Shown here: positions 62,445 through 64,000 of the stretch, piece by piece
Numbering within the stretch: position 1 is the stretch's first letter
Layout: each line of letters starts with the position of its first letter
Assembly: GCA_018333865.1 (NCBI GenBank)
Contig: JAGXSE010000066.1
Coordinates: 130,919 to 194,918 of the forward strand
Reading direction: 5' to 3'
DNA from: Syntrophomonadaceae bacterium
GTDB taxonomy: Bacteria > Bacillota > PH28-bin88
DNA length: 64,000 bases
Notes under the pieces: generated by a model
Databases searched by the model: none
Seen by the model: only the letters and a program-made list of their open reading frames with translations
Told to the model about the DNA's origin: nothing
Translations under genes and position numbers: made by a program

Positions 62445-63989
62445 TTGAAAAACGATGCATTTATTGGCGCTGATATCGGGACAGGCAGTTGCAAGGTGGT
62501 AGCCTTTGACCAGGGGGGCACCATGCTGGCTCTCCAGTCGTTGGAGTACCCCACATTATACCCTCAATCCGGTTTTGCCGAACAAGACCCCAAGGTTATC
62601 TTAAACTCACTGGCCGAATGCTTAAAACTTGTGGCCGCTCAGCTTAAAAACCTTAATTATCAGATTGGGGCTATCGGGTTTAGTTCCTATTTTCACAGTG
62701 TACTGGCTGTTGATAAAAATAACGAGCCCCTCACCAACTGTTTAGTCTGGGCTGACAGCCGCAGCGTCGGGCTGGTGGAAGAGATAAAAAAAGCTACTCC
62801 CCCCAATGCCTGGTACAGCCGGACCGGCTGCCAGCTGCACCCGATGTACCCGCCAGGAAAGATACTGTGGTGGAAACAGAATTTACCAGAGATTTTTAAT
62901 AAAACTGCCAAGTTTTTGTCTATAAAAGAGTATATTGTATCCGAACTTTTTGGCACATACCTGGTGGATACCTCCCTGGCCTCGGCATCCGGCTTGTTTA
63001 ACTTTAACACTATGACCTGGGATGCTGAAATCCTGGACTATGTGGGGATTAACTCCCGCCACCTGTCAGAGCCTGTTTCCTCTCAGACAATCCTCCGGGG
63101 TCTCAGGCCCCATTGGGCCGCAGCCACAGGCATCGACCAGTCGGTTCCCTGGGTCATCGGCGCAGGGGACGGTGTCCTGTCCAGCGTCGGTACCGGAACA
63201 GTAATCCCCGGAGTGATGACAGCCATGATCGGCACCAGCGGAGCCCTGCGGGTGCTGTCTCCCATACCCCGAGTAGATCCCAAGGGCCGCACCTGGTGCT
63301 ACCACCTGACCGGCGACATGTGGGTCTTGGGGGGAGCCATCAACAGCGGCGGCATTGTCTATCGTTGGTTCCGGGATAAATTTGCCGGCGAGTTCAAGCA
63401 GGGAACGGAACCCCCGCCCTATGAAATTTTAAACCAGATGGTGGATGCGGTCCCGCTGGGGGCAGCCGGGATGCTGCTTTTGCCCCACCTTTCCGGAGAA
63501 CGCAGCCCCTACTGGAATGCCAATGCCAGAGGCGTACTCTTCGGTATCGGGCTGGAACATAATAAATCCCATTTGGCCCGGGCGATTATCGAAGGTATTA
63601 CCTACGCCATGTACAGCGTGTTTGTGGCCCTGGAAGAGCTTACTGGCCAATCCCAGGAAATCCGGGCTACCGGCGGCTTTGCCCGGTCAAAGTCCTGGCT
63701 TGAAATCGTTAGTGATGTCTTCGGCCGGGAAGTCAAGGTACCGCAGGTGCTGGAGGGGTCTGCCTTCGGCGCCGCCATCCTGGCCATGGTAGCTTTGGGA
63801 TACCTGCCCGATATACAATCTGCCAGGAAAATGGTCACCATCGGAGAAACCATTCAGCCGAACATGGACAACAACGAGAAATATGGGAAACTGTTTGCCT
63901 TATATGAACGCATTTACTGGAAGCTGCAAGAAGAGTTTGCGCTGATGGCTGACCTAAGAAAAGAACTGACTGGAGGCAGCAAAACATGA
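62445..63989 (+). CDS. FGGY-family carbohydrate kinase
   Basis: 514 residues starting with TTG at 62445, behind CAGGAGGT. N-terminal ATP-binding core IGADIGTGSCKVVAFDQ, substrate region GFSSYFHSVLAVD and WADSR, C-terminal MIGTSGALRV, LLLPHLSGERSPYWNANARG and ATGGFARSKSWLEIVSDVFG. Resembles gluconokinases and xylulokinases. It shares ATGA with the next gene. The sugar is not identifiable from the visible residues. Confidence 0.92.
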   Translation: MKNDAFIGADIGTGSCKVVAFDQGGTMLALQSLEYPTLYPQSGFAEQDPKVILNSLAECLKLVAAQLKNLNYQIGAIGFSSYFHSVLAVDKNNEPLTNCLVWADSRSVGLVEEIKKATPPNAWYSRTGCQLHPMYPPGKILWWKQNLPEIFNKTAKFLSIKEYIVSELFGTYLVDTSLASASGLFNFNTMTWDAEILDYVGINSRHLSEPVSSQTILRGLRPHWAAATGIDQSVPWVIGAGDGVLSSVGTGTVIPGVMTAMIGTSGALRVLSPIPRVDPKGRTWCYHLTGDMWVLGGAINSGGIVYRWFRDKFAGEFKQGTEPPPYEILNQMVDAVPLGAAGMLLLPHLSGERSPYWNANARGVLFGIGLEHNKSHLARAIIEGITYAMYSVFVALEELTGQSQEIRATGGFARSKSWLEIVSDVFGREVKVPQVLEGSAFGAAILAMVALGYLPDIQSARKMVTIGETIQPNMDNNEKYGKLFALYERIYWKLQEEFALMADLRKELTGGSKT

Positions 63990-64000
63990 CCAATACCCTT
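63986..64000 (+). CDS. Start of a further gene (partial, first five codons)
   Basis: ATG at 63986 overlaps the kinase stop (ATGA) and follows GGAGGCAGCAAAAC. Only MTNTL is visible before the window ends. The overlap suggests it belongs to the LarA-kinase operon. Confidence 0.6.

Noticed and set aside
1-64000. CRISPR arrays, rRNA or tRNA genes, phage structural genes
   Set aside because: No regularly spaced repeats, no tRNA-like cloverleaf and no phage genes were noticed on reading both strands; a tRNA or ncRNA covariance scan was not possible.

Overview
The window reads as part of the chromosome of an anaerobic, probably spore-forming Firmicute of the Peptococcaceae/Desulfotomaculum-Pelotomaculum-Moorella type. 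This is inferred from a glmS ribozyme, a T-box leader, a PyrR-type attenuator, the cdaA-cdaR-glmM order, two ferredoxin-dependent 2-oxoacid oxidoreductase sets, a CO dehydrogenase/acetyl-CoA synthase epsilon-like subunit and a YabG-like fragment. No species is claimed. Nearly all genes lie on the minus strand; the exceptions are the two DUF881 genes (22693-24206) and the right-hand end (61152-64000).

Region 1 (1-12.5 kb) is the most interesting. It holds an apparent anaerobic polyphenol (phloroglucinol/pyrogallol) module. It contains the start of a diacetylphloroglucinol-hydrolase-like gene, a two-domain cupin, a TrmB-type regulator, and a molybdopterin enzyme close to pyrogallol-phloroglucinol transhydroxylase with an extra SCP2-like N-terminal domain. 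It also holds a sigma-54 activator, a two-subunit CoA-transferase, a cyclase-family hydrolase (dihydrophloroglucinol cyclohydrolase candidate), a 3-hydroxyacyl-CoA dehydrogenase-type enzyme, a short-chain reductase (phloroglucinol reductase candidate) and a small cupin. Two near-consensus -24/-12 promoters, one before the small cupin and one before the transhydroxylase homologue, bracket the sigma-54 activator and suggest one regulon. The proposed flow is pyrogallol to phloroglucinol to dihydrophloroglucinol to 3-hydroxy-5-oxohexanoate to triacetate, then CoA activation and cleavage.

Region 2 (12.8-15.2 kb) is a small accessory stretch: an alpha/beta hydrolase, a membrane protein, a VapC/Phd-type toxin-antitoxin pair with a palindromic operator, and dispersed GGGGACGG-type repeats. 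Region 3 (15.3-24.3 kb) is cell-wall and c-di-AMP housekeeping: glmS with its ribozyme (unusually separated from the gene by about 200 bp of repeats), glmM, an FAD oxidoreductase, cdaR, cdaA and two DUF881 genes.

Region 4 (24.4-34 kb) has a TGS-domain GTPase, a glycolate/lactate-oxidase-like trio (GlcF, GlcD, GlcE types) and carAB behind a PyrR-type attenuator. Region 5 (34.1-45.6 kb) is a T-box-controlled branched-chain amino acid operon: ilvE, ilvB, ilvN, ilvB, leuA, leuC, leuD, leuB, cimA. A palindromic IS605-like remnant lies between ilvE and the first ilvB. ilvC and ilvD are not present. Region 6 (45.6-53.1 kb) holds small proteins, an HD-GYP protein and a seven-gene 2-oxoacid:ferredoxin oxidoreductase operon with duplicated alpha and beta subunits.

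Region 7 (53.4-64 kb) encodes a MoaD/ThiS-type carrier, an SDR, lipB and a lipoylated 2-oxoacid/acetoin dehydrogenase complex (E3, E2, E1beta, E1alpha) with a zinc alcohol dehydrogenase. It then diverges into a LarA-family protein, an FGGY sugar kinase and the first codons of a further gene. All functional assignments come from reading sequence motifs and recalled family knowledge; no database search was run.
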